Shown here in pieces: positions 16,086-24,164 of a stretch of 37,805 nucleotides of DNA (its first letter is position 1; every line of letters begins with the position of its first letter). The position numbers and the translations under genes are program-made. The notes under the pieces are model-generated. The model was not told where the DNA came from, did no database searches, and worked only from the letters and a program-made list of their open reading frames with translations. Source of the stretch: an uncultured Methanomassiliicoccales archaeon (lineage in GTDB: Archaea > Thermoplasmatota > Thermoplasmata > Methanomassiliicoccales > Methanomethylophilaceae). The stretch lies in the NCBI GenBank assembly GCA_934234005.1, contig CAKQHC010000002.1, positions 1 to 37,805 on the forward strand. Reading direction: 5' to 3'.

Positions 16086-17422
16086 CAATCCCGCGCATAT
16101 TAATCGCGGCTCCTGCCAGCGGAAGCGGAAAAACACTGGTGACCTGCGGAATACTGCAGGCATTGGTTAACAGAGGCCTCAAAGTTGCTTCGTTCAAATG
16201 CGGACCGGACTACATAGATCCGATGTTCCACAGCAGAGTAATAGGAACCAAATCCAAGAATTTGGATTCGTTCTTCTGCGATGATGAAACACTTAAGTTC
16301 ATATTCGGAAACACGGCACAGGACTGCGACATATCTGTTGTCGAAGGGGTTATGGGCTATTATGACGGTATCGGAGCGCTCACGACGGAAGGCAGTTCGT
16401 TCGAAATATCGGAAAAACTGGACATACCCACCGTACTTCTGGTAAACTGCAAAGGTGCAAGCATATCCGTTATACCTGTGGTGCAGGGATTCCTCTCCTT
16501 CAGGAAAAACAACATTCGCGGAATAATATTCAACAACATGTCCGAAAAAATATTCGGATTGATTGCGCCGGAAATAGAGAAAATGGGTGTCAAAGCGATA
16601 GGATATGTTCCTAAAGTATCCGATCTGGTTCTGGAAAGCAGACATCTGGGCCTGTGCATGCCGTCTGAGATAGACGAGCTCCGTGACAAACTCAACAGAC
16701 TTGCCGATGTGCTGGAAAAATCACTCAATATAGATCTGCTGTTAAAAATCGCAAAAGACACTCCCGAATTGCAGTATACAGTGCCGCATATTCCAAAACT
16801 ATTCTCGGGCATAAAAGTGGGATTCGCCGAAGACGATGTATTCTGTTTTACCTACGAAGACAATGTGGCATTATTGGAAAGATACGGTGCGGAAATTGTA
16901 AAATTCTCACCCTTAAACGACAAATGTCTTCCGGACGTAGACTGTCTCATATTTTCCGGAGGATATCCCGAACTCCACGCCGACAGACTCGAATCCAACA
17001 AATCTATGATGAAGGACATCCGTACAAAAATAAACAACGGAATGCCGTGCATAGCGGAATGCGGCGGATTTATGTATCTTCACGATGAAATGGAAGATGC
17101 AGACGGAAAGATACACAAAATGTGCGGAGTAATCTTCGGAAAAACACATAATGCCGGAAAACTCACCCGTTTCGGATATGCAACATTCGAAACCGGACAA
17201 AACGGAATGAAAATTAAAGGACACGAATTTCATTATTGGGACAGCGACAACAACGGCTCCGATTGGACCGCCGTCAAAACAAACGGCAGAACGTACCGCT
17301 GCACACATGACAATGGAACGCTTATAGCCGGATTTCCGCATCTGTATTACTATTCGAACCCGGATTTCGTACGCTTATTTCTGGAAAAAGCATCGGAATT
17401 TTCATCGAAACGCATCGGATAA
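16082..17422 (+). CDS. cbiA: Cobyrinate a,c-diamide synthase
   Basis: The 446-residue protein amidates the a and c side chains of cobyrinate with ATP and glutamine. The N-terminal dethiobiotin-synthetase-like domain has the P-loop APASGSGKT and FKCGPDYIDPMFH. The C-terminal glutaminase has the nucleophile Cys in MPCIAECGGFMYL and the His in HEFHYWD. In methanogens a related enzyme (CfbB) amidates Ni-sirohydrochlorin for F430; placement after cbiJET favours the cobamide role, though dual use cannot be excluded. The ATG at 16082 overlaps the cbiJET stop (ATGA) and is preferred over a longer reading from 16007. Confidence 0.92.
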   Translation: MTIPRILIAAPASGSGKTLVTCGILQALVNRGLKVASFKCGPDYIDPMFHSRVIGTKSKNLDSFFCDDETLKFIFGNTAQDCDISVVEGVMGYYDGIGALTTEGSSFEISEKLDIPTVLLVNCKGASISVIPVVQGFLSFRKNNIRGIIFNNMSEKIFGLIAPEIEKMGVKAIGYVPKVSDLVLESRHLGLCMPSEIDELRDKLNRLADVLEKSLNIDLLLKIAKDTPELQYTVPHIPKLFSGIKVGFAEDDVFCFTYEDNVALLERYGAEIVKFSPLNDKCLPDVDCLIFSGGYPELHADRLESNKSMMKDIRTKINNGMPCIAECGGFMYLHDEMEDADGKIHKMCGVIFGKTHNAGKLTRFGYATFETGQNGMKIKGHEFHYWDSDNNGSDWTAVKTNGRTYRCTHDNGTLIAGFPHLYYYSNPDFVRLFLEKASEFSSKRIG

Positions 17423-17431
17423 ATGCGCGGT

Positions 17432-17439
17432 TTTATATC
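17432..17439 (+). promoter_or_regulatory. TATA box of the parvulin gene
   Basis: TTTTATAT is centred about 26 bases before ATG 17462, the archaeal box A distance for a leaderless transcript. It is the main reason for choosing that start. Confidence 0.6.
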
Positions 17440-17461
17440 GATGACCGCATACGAGAGCTCT

Positions 17462-17746
17462 ATGGCTATCAAATCCGTAAGAGCCTCCCACATCCTGGTA
17501 TCCAATGCCAGGGATGCAGAAGGAATTATGATCCGTATCTCCAAAGGAGAAGACTTCGCAGAACTCGCAAAAAGATTCTCCAAATGTCCGTCCAAAGCCA
17601 AAGGCGGAGACCTCGGATGGTTCGGAAAAGGAGACATGGTTCCCGAATTCGAAAAAGCCTGTTTTAACGGCAAAGAAGGACAGATCGTCGGACCCGTCAA
17701 AACAGAATTCGGATTCCACATTATAAAAATAACCGGTCAGAAATGA
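17462..17746 (+). CDS. Parvulin-type peptidyl-prolyl isomerase
   Basis: A 94-residue single-domain parvulin. VRASHILVS is the first strand with the conserved His. GEDFAELAKRFSKCPSKAKGGDLGWFGKGDMV is the helix and loop typical of the family (split here by the Cys at position about 40), and TEFGFHIIKITG is the final strand with the second His. It speeds prolyl cis-trans isomerisation in the cytoplasm; there is no signal peptide. Earlier in-frame starts exist at 17423 and 17441, but 17423 directly follows the cbiA stop and would include the TATA box in coding sequence. The gene has its own promoter, so it is probably not part of the cbi operon. Confidence 0.88.
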   Translation: MAIKSVRASHILVSNARDAEGIMIRISKGEDFAELAKRFSKCPSKAKGGDLGWFGKGDMVPEFEKACFNGKEGQIVGPVKTEFGFHIIKITGQK

Positions 17747-17755
17747 TTGGAAAAT

Positions 17756-17784
17756 CCCCGGTTGCCCGGGGTAAATCTTTTTTT
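17756..17784 (+). terminator. Stem-loop plus T-run between convergent genes
   Basis: CCCCGG-TTGC-CCGGGG forms a 6-bp stem, and seven T follow at 17778-17784. It lies ten bases after the parvulin stop and directly before the end of the convergent DUF308 gene. Confidence 0.7.
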
Positions 17785-18289
17785 ACTTTGATTGAAGCGC
17801 TCCGGCGACGTCGATTGCTCCGCTGATAATCATAAAGATACCGATTACCAACATGACTGTATCTGCGGCATCTCCGGTGTTCAGCAATGCATAGACACCC
17901 ATTACAATCATCAGAACTGCCACGACAACAGACAGTACATTTCCGATTTTGGATGTGAAATTTCCGTTTACGGCGCCGAATATATTCATTATTCCGATTA
18001 TGATTAATGCAGCAGCCAGAATAACCATTAAAAGTGTCTCGAAGAAATTGGGCGATATTGCTAAAGCCAAACCTATAACGAGACCGATGGCTCCAATTAC
18101 TGCATTACCCATCGCACCGGCGGTTATACCCTTATATACGGAATAAGCACCGGCTACGATGAAGACGATTCCGATTCCGATAAGAATCCACTTCAAAGCT
18201 TCTTTCTTAAAGGCAACAAGAACCAGACCTACAACAATCATCAATGCGGCTGCAATCAGCATGCCGGCTCTGGGATCGCTGTTTTTCAC
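17783..18289 (-). CDS. DUF308/HdeD-like membrane protein
   Basis: This 168-residue protein is almost wholly hydrophobic, with six predicted membrane helices in three pairs (for example IAAALMIVVGLVLVAF, WILIGIGIVFIVAGAY and VIGAIGLVIGLALAI). The pattern of Gly-rich helix pairs repeated three times matches the DUF308/HdeD family. HdeD is linked to acid resistance in enterobacteria, but the role in archaea is unknown. Three adjacent genes do not suggest a partner. The gene is monocistronic, and the 140 bases upstream hold only AT-rich promoter-like DNA shared with the divergent gene at 18430. Confidence 0.8.
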   Translation of the reverse strand: MKNSDPRAGMLIAAALMIVVGLVLVAFKKEALKWILIGIGIVFIVAGAYSVYKGITAGAMGNAVIGAIGLVIGLALAISPNFFETLLMVILAAALIIIGIMNIFGAVNGNFTSKIGNVLSVVVAVLMIVMGVYALLNTGDAADTVMLVIGIFMIISGAIDVAGALQSK

Positions 18290-18429
18290 AATAGTGAATT
18301 CGGTTATGTTATCACCGAAGTTATATCATAACACAAACTAAAAAAGACATTCGTTTGAAAAACATTCATGTGGAACAGATAACACATACATTATTTCATT
18401 TACCTGATACTGTATGATATGACTGAAAT

Positions 18430-19566
18430 ATGATTTCATTCGATGACGTACGTACTTTTGACAGATGCCCGTATGCATACAGACTGGACAAAACCGAAGC
18501 GTTTCCTGATAAGATTACCTTGTCCGAATGTCTTTCCCAATCCGTCAGAGATGCCATACACGGATGCTCCGAACGCCGTATCATCGGTTACAGAATTGAC
18601 GAGGAATCTATTCTTGAATCATTTTGGAATCAATGGGACAGATATTTCACAAAAGTATACAATCCCAACAGAGACGACCCCATGCAATTTATCCGCATAG
18701 GCGAAAAGTGCATCAGAAATTTTGTATCGCTTTCGTCCGAATACGCATTTTCCGGAATTGTAGCATCATTCATGCAGGGTACGCTGGTTTTGTCAGACGG
18801 CGTCGAGATACGCATAAACGCAGAAGAAGTCGGAAGAAAAAATTCTACTGTAACCATAACCAAATACATCTCGTCGGTCCAAGTGGAACCTAATGAAAAA
18901 CTGGAATCCGATTTTGAAATGAACGCTTCCGCATTATGGGCAATGAATAATCTCAATGCAGAACATGTCGTAAGAAGATGGGTGTTCCTTCTTCAGAAAG
19001 TCACTTCCGAAATACCTGCAGACAAAATGAGATGTATCGAATCAATGAAAGATCTGTCTGCCAGAATCAAAAACATGGACTCTGAAAATCCTCTGCCACG
19101 TGAATCGGAGTACTGTCCGATGTGCCCGTATCAATCAAGATGTCCGCGTTTTCTTCACGAATTGTCGGTGATGGAAAAGGGTCCGGACGAAGGCGTCAGG
19201 CTGGCCGACGAATATCTTGAAATTGAAAAGAAAAAACAAGCTCTGAAGAATCGCATAGAACTTCTGAATGCGGAACAGGACCTGATAAAAGCAAAAATAG
19301 TTGCATTCTCGGATTCTAACGGATATATGTCCATAAAAGGTAACAACGGAAAACTTCTGATCAGACATGAAAAGAAAGTGGAACTTCCGGATGACAAAAC
19401 CGAAATAGTGGAAAGACTGAAAATAACAGGCCAATACGACAGCCTGTCCATACCCAATTATCCGCGTCTGCGTTCGGATATTGCTAAAGGTGTAGCAGAT
19501 CCTGTTATCATAAAAATGGCAAATATTGTCGGCATAGACAAGATATACATCAAAAAAGAAAAATGA
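18430..19566 (+). CDS. PD-(D/E)XK nuclease-like protein with Fe-S cysteines, catalytic site degraded
   Basis: The 378-residue protein has the layout of the RecB/Cas4 nuclease family. The N-terminal SFDDVRTFDRCPYAYRLDK is the usual opening segment with the first cluster Cys. CPMCPYQSRCP (about 235-245) supplies three more cysteines, as in Fe-S cluster nucleases. The region between should carry the catalytic D...(D/E)xK strands. Here the likely counterpart reads VEIRINAEEVGRKNSTVTITKY, where the acidic residues of the classical IDR...DYK are replaced by Asn and Thr. It may therefore bind DNA without cutting, or use altered residues. A coiled-coil-like helix (about 262-310) and a novel C-terminal domain follow. 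No cas genes are nearby. Confidence 0.6.
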   Translation: MISFDDVRTFDRCPYAYRLDKTEAFPDKITLSECLSQSVRDAIHGCSERRIIGYRIDEESILESFWNQWDRYFTKVYNPNRDDPMQFIRIGEKCIRNFVSLSSEYAFSGIVASFMQGTLVLSDGVEIRINAEEVGRKNSTVTITKYISSVQVEPNEKLESDFEMNASALWAMNNLNAEHVVRRWVFLLQKVTSEIPADKMRCIESMKDLSARIKNMDSENPLPRESEYCPMCPYQSRCPRFLHELSVMEKGPDEGVRLADEYLEIEKKKQALKNRIELLNAEQDLIKAKIVAFSDSNGYMSIKGNNGKLLIRHEKKVELPDDKTEIVERLKITGQYDSLSIPNYPRLRSDIAKGVADPVIIKMANIVGIDKIYIKKEK

Positions 19567-19813
19567 GTTGCGAGTAATACTGCATAGAACGCCGACAAAA
19601 GAATACTCCCCTGGTCTGGGTATAATTTTTAATACAATTTATTTTGATATTTGGATGCATAATCCGACTAATTATTAGGTACTTAAAAGATACTTCTTTA
19701 TACAATCTGGCCACAAACCGTAGCAACTAAGATCATTGTACAAATATAAATCAATTTAAACATAAATTGTCAGTCCGAATTATTGAAATATCAACCGCTA
19801 TTCCAAGCCAATC
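19567..19813. other. AT-rich intergenic region before the small zinc-ribbon gene
   Basis: These 247 bases hold no credible gene. A weak CCC/GGG stem with TAATTTTTAAT (near 19605-19630) may end the upstream transcript. Several TATA-like boxes (around 19690-19760) precede the small gene at 19814. Stop codons are dense in all frames. Confidence 0.4.
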
Positions 19814-19969
19814 ATGAAGTCCTGTCCATATTGCGGAACCGTATTAAACGCACTGAATCCTTTTTCCATGTGTCCGGATTGCGGTCAGCCGATTGAAGAC
19901 AGATATGTCATGAGCGATCGTTCAAGAAAGATCGAAACATACACCGTCCGTTCCGGAACCAAAATCTGA
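19814..19969 (+). CDS. Small zinc-ribbon protein (51 residues)
   Basis: This short frame starts at ATG 19814 and ends TGA 19967-19969. The protein begins MKSCPYCGTVLNALNPF and continues CPDCGQPIED, giving two CxxCG knuckles spaced like a rubredoxin/zinc-ribbon fold. The remainder (RSRKIETYTVRSGTKI) is basic and strand-like. Four cysteines in two perfectly spaced pairs make coding likely despite the length. A GC-rich stem-loop follows 11 bases after the stop, and AT-rich promoter-like DNA precedes it. It may bind nucleic acid or a protein partner; nothing more specific can be said. Confidence 0.75.
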   Translation: MKSCPYCGTVLNALNPFSMCPDCGQPIEDRYVMSDRSRKIETYTVRSGTKI

Positions 19970-19980
19970 TTCCGATAATC

Positions 19981-20017
19981 GGCACCCCCGCGCGGGATGC
20001 CGACCTAACATATTTTT
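19981..20017 (+). terminator. Stem-loop plus T-run after the small zinc-ribbon gene
   Basis: GGCA (19981-19984) pairs with TGCC (19998-20001), and CCC with GGG inside, with one bulged A. TATTTTT follows at 20011-20017. It sits 11 bases after the TGA. Confidence 0.55.
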
Positions 20018-20039
20018 CAATAGAACGCAATACAGATGT

Positions 20040-20444
20040 ATGGCAGTACCGAATCTATGCCCCAACGAATCCGATGCAACACTGTATGTGGATGACTATC
20101 TGACAAATCCCGACAACCGCGTCCTTGCCGGTTTGATGTCCGAAGGAATCACCGGCCTCGTTAAAGTCATATCCGATGCGATTTCACGTTTGGAACCCCA
20201 ATCCAAAATTATCATACTGAATAGGGACACACTGTCCGATGAAGGCATATTGTTTGAAAGAGATCTCAAATCATACATCGACAGAGAAATGAAAGAGGGA
20301 AAAAGACTCAACATTATTGTCGAAGGAGATATTCCCGTGATGAACTGGTATCTTCCTTTAGAATCTCTCAGAGGCAAAGACGCACAGCTTCATTGCGTAT
20401 CTTTCAGTTGTAAACTGGTTCCCATGTGTTCCAAAGCTTTTTAA
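20040..20444 (+). CDS. Hypothetical protein, unknown function
   Basis: The 134-residue protein is not recognised. It has no membrane segment. The predicted pattern is alternating helix and strand: LMSEGITGLVKVISDAI, SKIIILNRDTLSD, RLNIIVEGDIPVMNWYLPLESL, then LHCVSFSCKLVPMCSK. This would suit a small alpha/beta domain such as a sensory or nucleotide-binding-like fold. Four cysteines cluster at the two ends, three of them in the last 20 residues. It stands alone, between a terminator-like stem upstream and a strong inverted repeat downstream, and is convergent with hemD. Confidence 0.6.
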   Translation: MAVPNLCPNESDATLYVDDYLTNPDNRVLAGLMSEGITGLVKVISDAISRLEPQSKIIILNRDTLSDEGILFERDLKSYIDREMKEGKRLNIIVEGDIPVMNWYLPLESLRGKDAQLHCVSFSCKLVPMCSKAF

Positions 20445-20463
20445 AACTATATGGGGCCGCATA

Positions 20464-20497
20464 TCTCGGACACGGCTCAAATCAACCGTGTCCGGGA
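20464..20497. terminator. Long inverted repeat between convergent genes
   Basis: CGGACACGG (20467-20475) pairs perfectly with CCGTGTCCG (20486-20494), extended to 12 bp by two Watson-Crick pairs and one G-U. The loop is 10 bases. It lies between the stops at 20444 and 20510 and may end both transcripts. Neither side has a strong T-run. Confidence 0.5.
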
Positions 20498-20509
20498 TAA
20501 AATGAACAA

Positions 20510-21280
20510 TCAGTTTTCAAATTCCTTCTTAATTTCCAGAAGCATGTCATGGAATGTGGATTCGGAAGGAACGATATCTGGTTCTCTCCCTAATTCCCTC
20601 AGCTTCTGTGTAGTAGACGTTCCGATTGCGGCAATTCTGACCTTCGAAAGATATCCGCGGGCCGTATCTTCCCCGTATTGCTTAAACATCGATTCGAAAA
20701 ACGACTCTGCAGATGCGGGAGATGTCAATGCGAGTACATCCATCTTTCCCCTTTTGATTGCTATCATCATATGGAACATTCCGTTACCCATTCCGATTTC
20801 ACGGATTTTGTATACCGCAACGGTTATGACTTCGGCACCCGCTCCCTCGAGCCCTTCTTTCAGAACATCGCTTCCGCGGTCGGATCTTGCAAGAACAAAT
20901 TTTTTGCCTTTGGCATCCGTGCGAAGCATCTCCAATGCACCGTACGAAGAATAATCCCGGGGTTCCTCGGCACCCTGAATTCCGTTCTTGACAAGCTCTT
21001 TGGTCGTCGCGGGACCTATTGAAACAATACGGCATCCTTTCAACATTCCCGGAAGCGTATTTCCGAATCTTTTTGCCGTCATTTCAACGGCCGATGCGGA
21101 TGCAAACACAACTGTGACGCCTTCGGACACCGATGATGTGAATTTCTCGAATTCTGCATCGTCTCCGACATCTATATCCATAGACGGTGCGGACATTACT
21201 GTAAAACCCAAATCTTCCGCTTCTTTGACGGATTCTTTCAATTTCTGTGCTGGACGCGTAAATCCTAATACGACTGTCAT
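20510..21280 (-). CDS. hemD: Uroporphyrinogen-III synthase
   Basis: This 256-residue protein closes hydroxymethylbilane with inversion of ring D to make uroporphyrinogen III. The family has low sequence conservation, and this one shows the expected landmarks: FTRPAQKLKES at the start, VFASASAVEM, IGPATTKELVKNG, the hinge to the second domain (FVLARSDRGSDVL), LTSPASAESFF and IAAIGTSTTQKLRELG. It is the last gene of the leftward hem operon and its ATG overlaps the cobA stop by four bases. An in-operon location directly after cobA and hemC supports the call. Confidence 0.9.
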   Translation of the reverse strand: MTVVLGFTRPAQKLKESVKEAEDLGFTVMSAPSMDIDVGDDAEFEKFTSSVSEGVTVVFASASAVEMTAKRFGNTLPGMLKGCRIVSIGPATTKELVKNGIQGAEEPRDYSSYGALEMLRTDAKGKKFVLARSDRGSDVLKEGLEGAGAEVITVAVYKIREIGMGNGMFHMMIAIKRGKMDVLALTSPASAESFFESMFKQYGEDTARGYLSKVRIAAIGTSTTQKLRELGREPDIVPSESTFHDMLLEIKKEFEN

Positions 21281-22023
21281 GCCAAATCACCCAAAATATT
21301 GCGAATTTCGGCCACTGTTCCGATAACCATAATTCCGGGCGGCTCCAATGCTTTATCCGAAATCGTCTTCTCCAAAGAATCGACCGTTGTCAGCTCCACT
21401 CTCTGTTTGGGAGTCGAACCCGAGCATATTATCGCTGCCGGCGTCTTGGGATCCATACCTCCCGAAACAAGCTGTTCGGATATATTGGCAGCGTTCCCCA
21501 ATCCCATAAGGATTACCAACGTACCGTGTCCTCCGACCAGTTTTTTCCAATCCACGCGGTCTCCGTTTCTATCATCCTTTTCGTGACCCGTAATGAAAGT
21601 CACCAACGATGCGTGATCCCTGTGTGTGACAGGAATTCCCGCAAGTTCGGGTACGGATATCGATGACGATACTCCCGGAATGACATGTACTTCGCAACCT
21701 GCTTTGCGCAGTTCCTCCGCTTCTTCCGCGCCGCGGCCGAACAGAAACGGATCTCCGCCCTTCAAACGAACTACAATACATCCTTTTGATGCATAATCCA
21801 CCAAAAGTTCATTAGTCTGCCATTGGCTGAGATGGTGGTCGCGGGCACGTTTTCCCGCATCTATCAGTTCGGCATCGGGCCTGCATTCTTTAAGCAGATC
21901 CGGATTGGAAAGCGCATCATACATTACCACGTCTGCCTTTCTCAGCATTTCCAATCCTTTGACAGTTATCAGCCCTACATCTCCGGGGCCTGCTCCCACA
22001 AGATACACAACACCTTTGTTCAT
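21277..22023 (-). CDS. cobA: Uroporphyrinogen-III C-methyltransferase
   Basis: The 248-residue enzyme methylates uroporphyrinogen III at C2 and C7 with S-adenosylmethionine, giving precorrin-2, the entry to siroheme, F430 and cobamides. YLVGAGPGDVGLITVKG is the SAM loop and DVVMYDALSNPDLL follows. RLKGGDPFLFGRGAEE and VIPGVSSSISVPELAGIPVTHRD are the diagnostic motifs, as is the GHEKDD segment. It is a single-domain SUMT, not fused to hemD or to the dehydrogenase. Both ends overlap neighbours by four bases (ATGA with hemC before and hemD after). Confidence 0.96.
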   Translation of the reverse strand: MNKGVVYLVGAGPGDVGLITVKGLEMLRKADVVMYDALSNPDLLKECRPDAELIDAGKRARDHHLSQWQTNELLVDYASKGCIVVRLKGGDPFLFGRGAEEAEELRKAGCEVHVIPGVSSSISVPELAGIPVTHRDHASLVTFITGHEKDDRNGDRVDWKKLVGGHGTLVILMGLGNAANISEQLVSGGMDPKTPAAIICSGSTPKQRVELTTVDSLEKTISDKALEPPGIMVIGTVAEIRNILGDLA

Positions 22024-22898
22024 ATGACTACATCCCTTTTACCCGCAAGATACTCGGCTATCCCCAAAATCTCATCCATGACAAAATCCAACGGTATGTA
22101 TTCGTCTACGCGCCTGACCTCATTTTCAAGGACATATGAAACAGCCTTCACTCTGATCATGTCACCTTCGACTTCGGCATTTATTCCAACCGGCGAAGAA
22201 CAACCGGCTCCCATGAGCTTCATTATGCCTCTTTCGGCCGAAATAGCCAAACGGGTGGGCGTATGTGACATTCTGGATAATTTGGAAACGGTTTCGGCAT
22301 CGTTTTTGCGACATTCTACCGCAATTACACCCTGTGCCGGTGCGGGTATGAAGATGTCTTTGTCCAAAACAAACATGGGGCGCACGATTCCCATACGGTC
22401 CAAGCCCGCTTTGGCCAGAACTATGGCATCGTATTCTCCCGCGTCCAGTTTGGCCAAACGCGTGTGAATATTTCCTCTCAAAGGCACTATCTCCAAATCC
22501 GGACGGTATTCCTTCAGCATATGCTGCCTTCTGATTGACGAAGTCCCTATACGTGCCCCTTCGGGAAGCTCGTCTATCGGTACGGGAAGTATTACGTCTT
22601 CTACGGCATCTCTTTCGAACACGGCACCGATTGTAAGACCTTCGGTGACGGTTATTGGAATATCCTTAAGCGAATTTACCGAAACGTCAATCTCGCCGTT
22701 GATAAGAGCCTCATCCAACTCCTTTACAAATGCACCCTGTGCGGACATTTGACTGATTGATGATTTCAGATCCTTGTCCCCCAGAGCTTTCATACTGACA
22801 ACATTCAATTCCGTATCGGGATAAAAAGCGGCAAACTTTTCGCAGAATATTTCCGTCTGACGAACTGCCAGCTTGCTTTCCCTTGTCCCGACCTTCAT
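22020..22898 (-). CDS. hemC: Porphobilinogen deaminase (hydroxymethylbilane synthase)
   Basis: This 292-residue enzyme joins four porphobilinogens into hydroxymethylbilane. The start KVGTRESKLAVRQTE is typical. SLKDIPITVTEGL carries the conserved Lys-Asp pair, and RIGTSSIRRQHML the substrate-binding arginines. LRGNIHTRLAKLDAGEYDAIVLAKAGL is the long conserved segment (the dipyrromethane-facing region). GAGCSSPVG contains the Cys that holds the dipyrromethane cofactor. It overlaps hemL upstream and cobA downstream by four bases each. Confidence 0.96.
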   Translation of the reverse strand: MKVGTRESKLAVRQTEIFCEKFAAFYPDTELNVVSMKALGDKDLKSSISQMSAQGAFVKELDEALINGEIDVSVNSLKDIPITVTEGLTIGAVFERDAVEDVILPVPIDELPEGARIGTSSIRRQHMLKEYRPDLEIVPLRGNIHTRLAKLDAGEYDAIVLAKAGLDRMGIVRPMFVLDKDIFIPAPAQGVIAVECRKNDAETVSKLSRMSHTPTRLAISAERGIMKLMGAGCSSPVGINAEVEGDMIRVKAVSYVLENEVRRVDEYIPLDFVMDEILGIAEYLAGKRDVVI

Positions 22899-24163
22899 GC
22901 CTTCAGCTCCCTCAGGAATCCGCGGAAAGCATCCTCGAATTTCGCCACATCATCTTCGGAGTGTGCCAATGACATAAATTCAACTTCGAGAGCCGACGGG
23001 GGAAGGTAAATTCCGCATTTCAGCATATATCTGAACATTTTGTCGAATGCTGTACGGTCTACCGACATGGCCTCGGTACCGTTGGTTATCCTGTCCTTTC
23101 CGAAGAATACGGAAAACATTGAACCTGCGGTGTTAATGCATCCTGCCGTATGAGAATCAACCATGAGGTCTGACAGAGCAGACGTTAATTTTGCGGTTCT
23201 GGCATTCAATTTGTCATAGTTACCATTGGAACACATGAGGTCAATCTGTGCATAACCCGCCGTTGCCGATACGGGATTTCCGGCAAATGTACCTGCGACA
23301 TAGACCGATCCCTGGGGAGCCACGTTCTCCATTATGCTCTTCTTACCGGCAAACGCTCCTGCAGGGAACCCTCCTCCGATTATCTTACCCATGGTTGTCA
23401 TATCCGGAACTACTCCGTAAAGACCCTGCGCACCGGAATTTGACAGTCTGAATCCGGTAATTACTTCGTCAAAAATGAGAATTACTCCGTTATCGGAAGT
23501 TAATTTGCGTACGGCATCCAGATATCCTTTTTCCGGTGTCACGACTCCGACGTTTCCCATTACGGGTTCCATGATTACGCATGCTATGTCATCGTTTCCT
23601 TCTATGATGTTTGCCATTGATTCTATCGAATTGTATTCCGCAGTGAACGTATGCTTGGCAACATCGGCAAGAACGCCTTTCGACGACGGTACGCCGCCCG
23701 CAGAACCTGAACCTGCGGCAACCAATACGGCATCATGTGCACCGTGGAAACCTCCGTTCATCTTCACTATGCCGTCTTTTCCCGTTACTCCTCTGGCAAC
23801 ACGGATTGCATGCATCGTAGCCTCGGTTCCGGAACACGCCAGCCTCACCATCTCGGCACTTGGAATCTTGTTGTGAATACATTCGATTAAACGCAGTTCG
23901 GATTCCGACGGGGCACCGTACACCGTACCTTTGTACATTTGCTCGGACACGGCATCAAGTACATGCGGACACGCGTGTCCCGCAATTAGCGGACCGTATG
24001 CCATACACAAATCGAGATATTCCCTGCCGTCGGCATCGAAAATACTGCTGCCCTTCCCCTTGGATACAAATAAGGGATACGGCCTGAATGCCCTTACCGG
24101 ACTGGAAACACCTCCCGGCGTAACCTGTACAGACTCGTTGTAAAGTGATTCCGATCTGTCCAT
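22895..24163 (-). CDS. hemL: Glutamate-1-semialdehyde 2,1-aminomutase
   Basis: The 422-residue PLP enzyme converts glutamate-1-semialdehyde to 5-aminolevulinate, the second step of the C5 route. VTPGGVSSPVRAF opens the protein. Conserved segments include LACSGTEATMHAIRVARG, the PLP-binding IFDEVITGFR and the catalytic lysine motif MTTMGKIIGGGFPAGAF. A longer reading starts at 24202 but overlaps hemB. ATG 24163 is one base after the hemB stop and has GGTGA about six bases upstream, so it is chosen; this also matches the family length of about 425. Confidence 0.95.
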   Translation of the reverse strand: MDRSESLYNESVQVTPGGVSSPVRAFRPYPLFVSKGKGSSIFDADGREYLDLCMAYGPLIAGHACPHVLDAVSEQMYKGTVYGAPSESELRLIECIHNKIPSAEMVRLACSGTEATMHAIRVARGVTGKDGIVKMNGGFHGAHDAVLVAAGSGSAGGVPSSKGVLADVAKHTFTAEYNSIESMANIIEGNDDIACVIMEPVMGNVGVVTPEKGYLDAVRKLTSDNGVILIFDEVITGFRLSNSGAQGLYGVVPDMTTMGKIIGGGFPAGAFAGKKSIMENVAPQGSVYVAGTFAGNPVSATAGYAQIDLMCSNGNYDKLNARTAKLTSALSDLMVDSHTAGCINTAGSMFSVFFGKDRITNGTEAMSVDRTAFDKMFRYMLKCGIYLPPSALEVEFMSLAHSEDDVAKFEDAFRGFLRELKA

Positions 24164-24164
24164 T

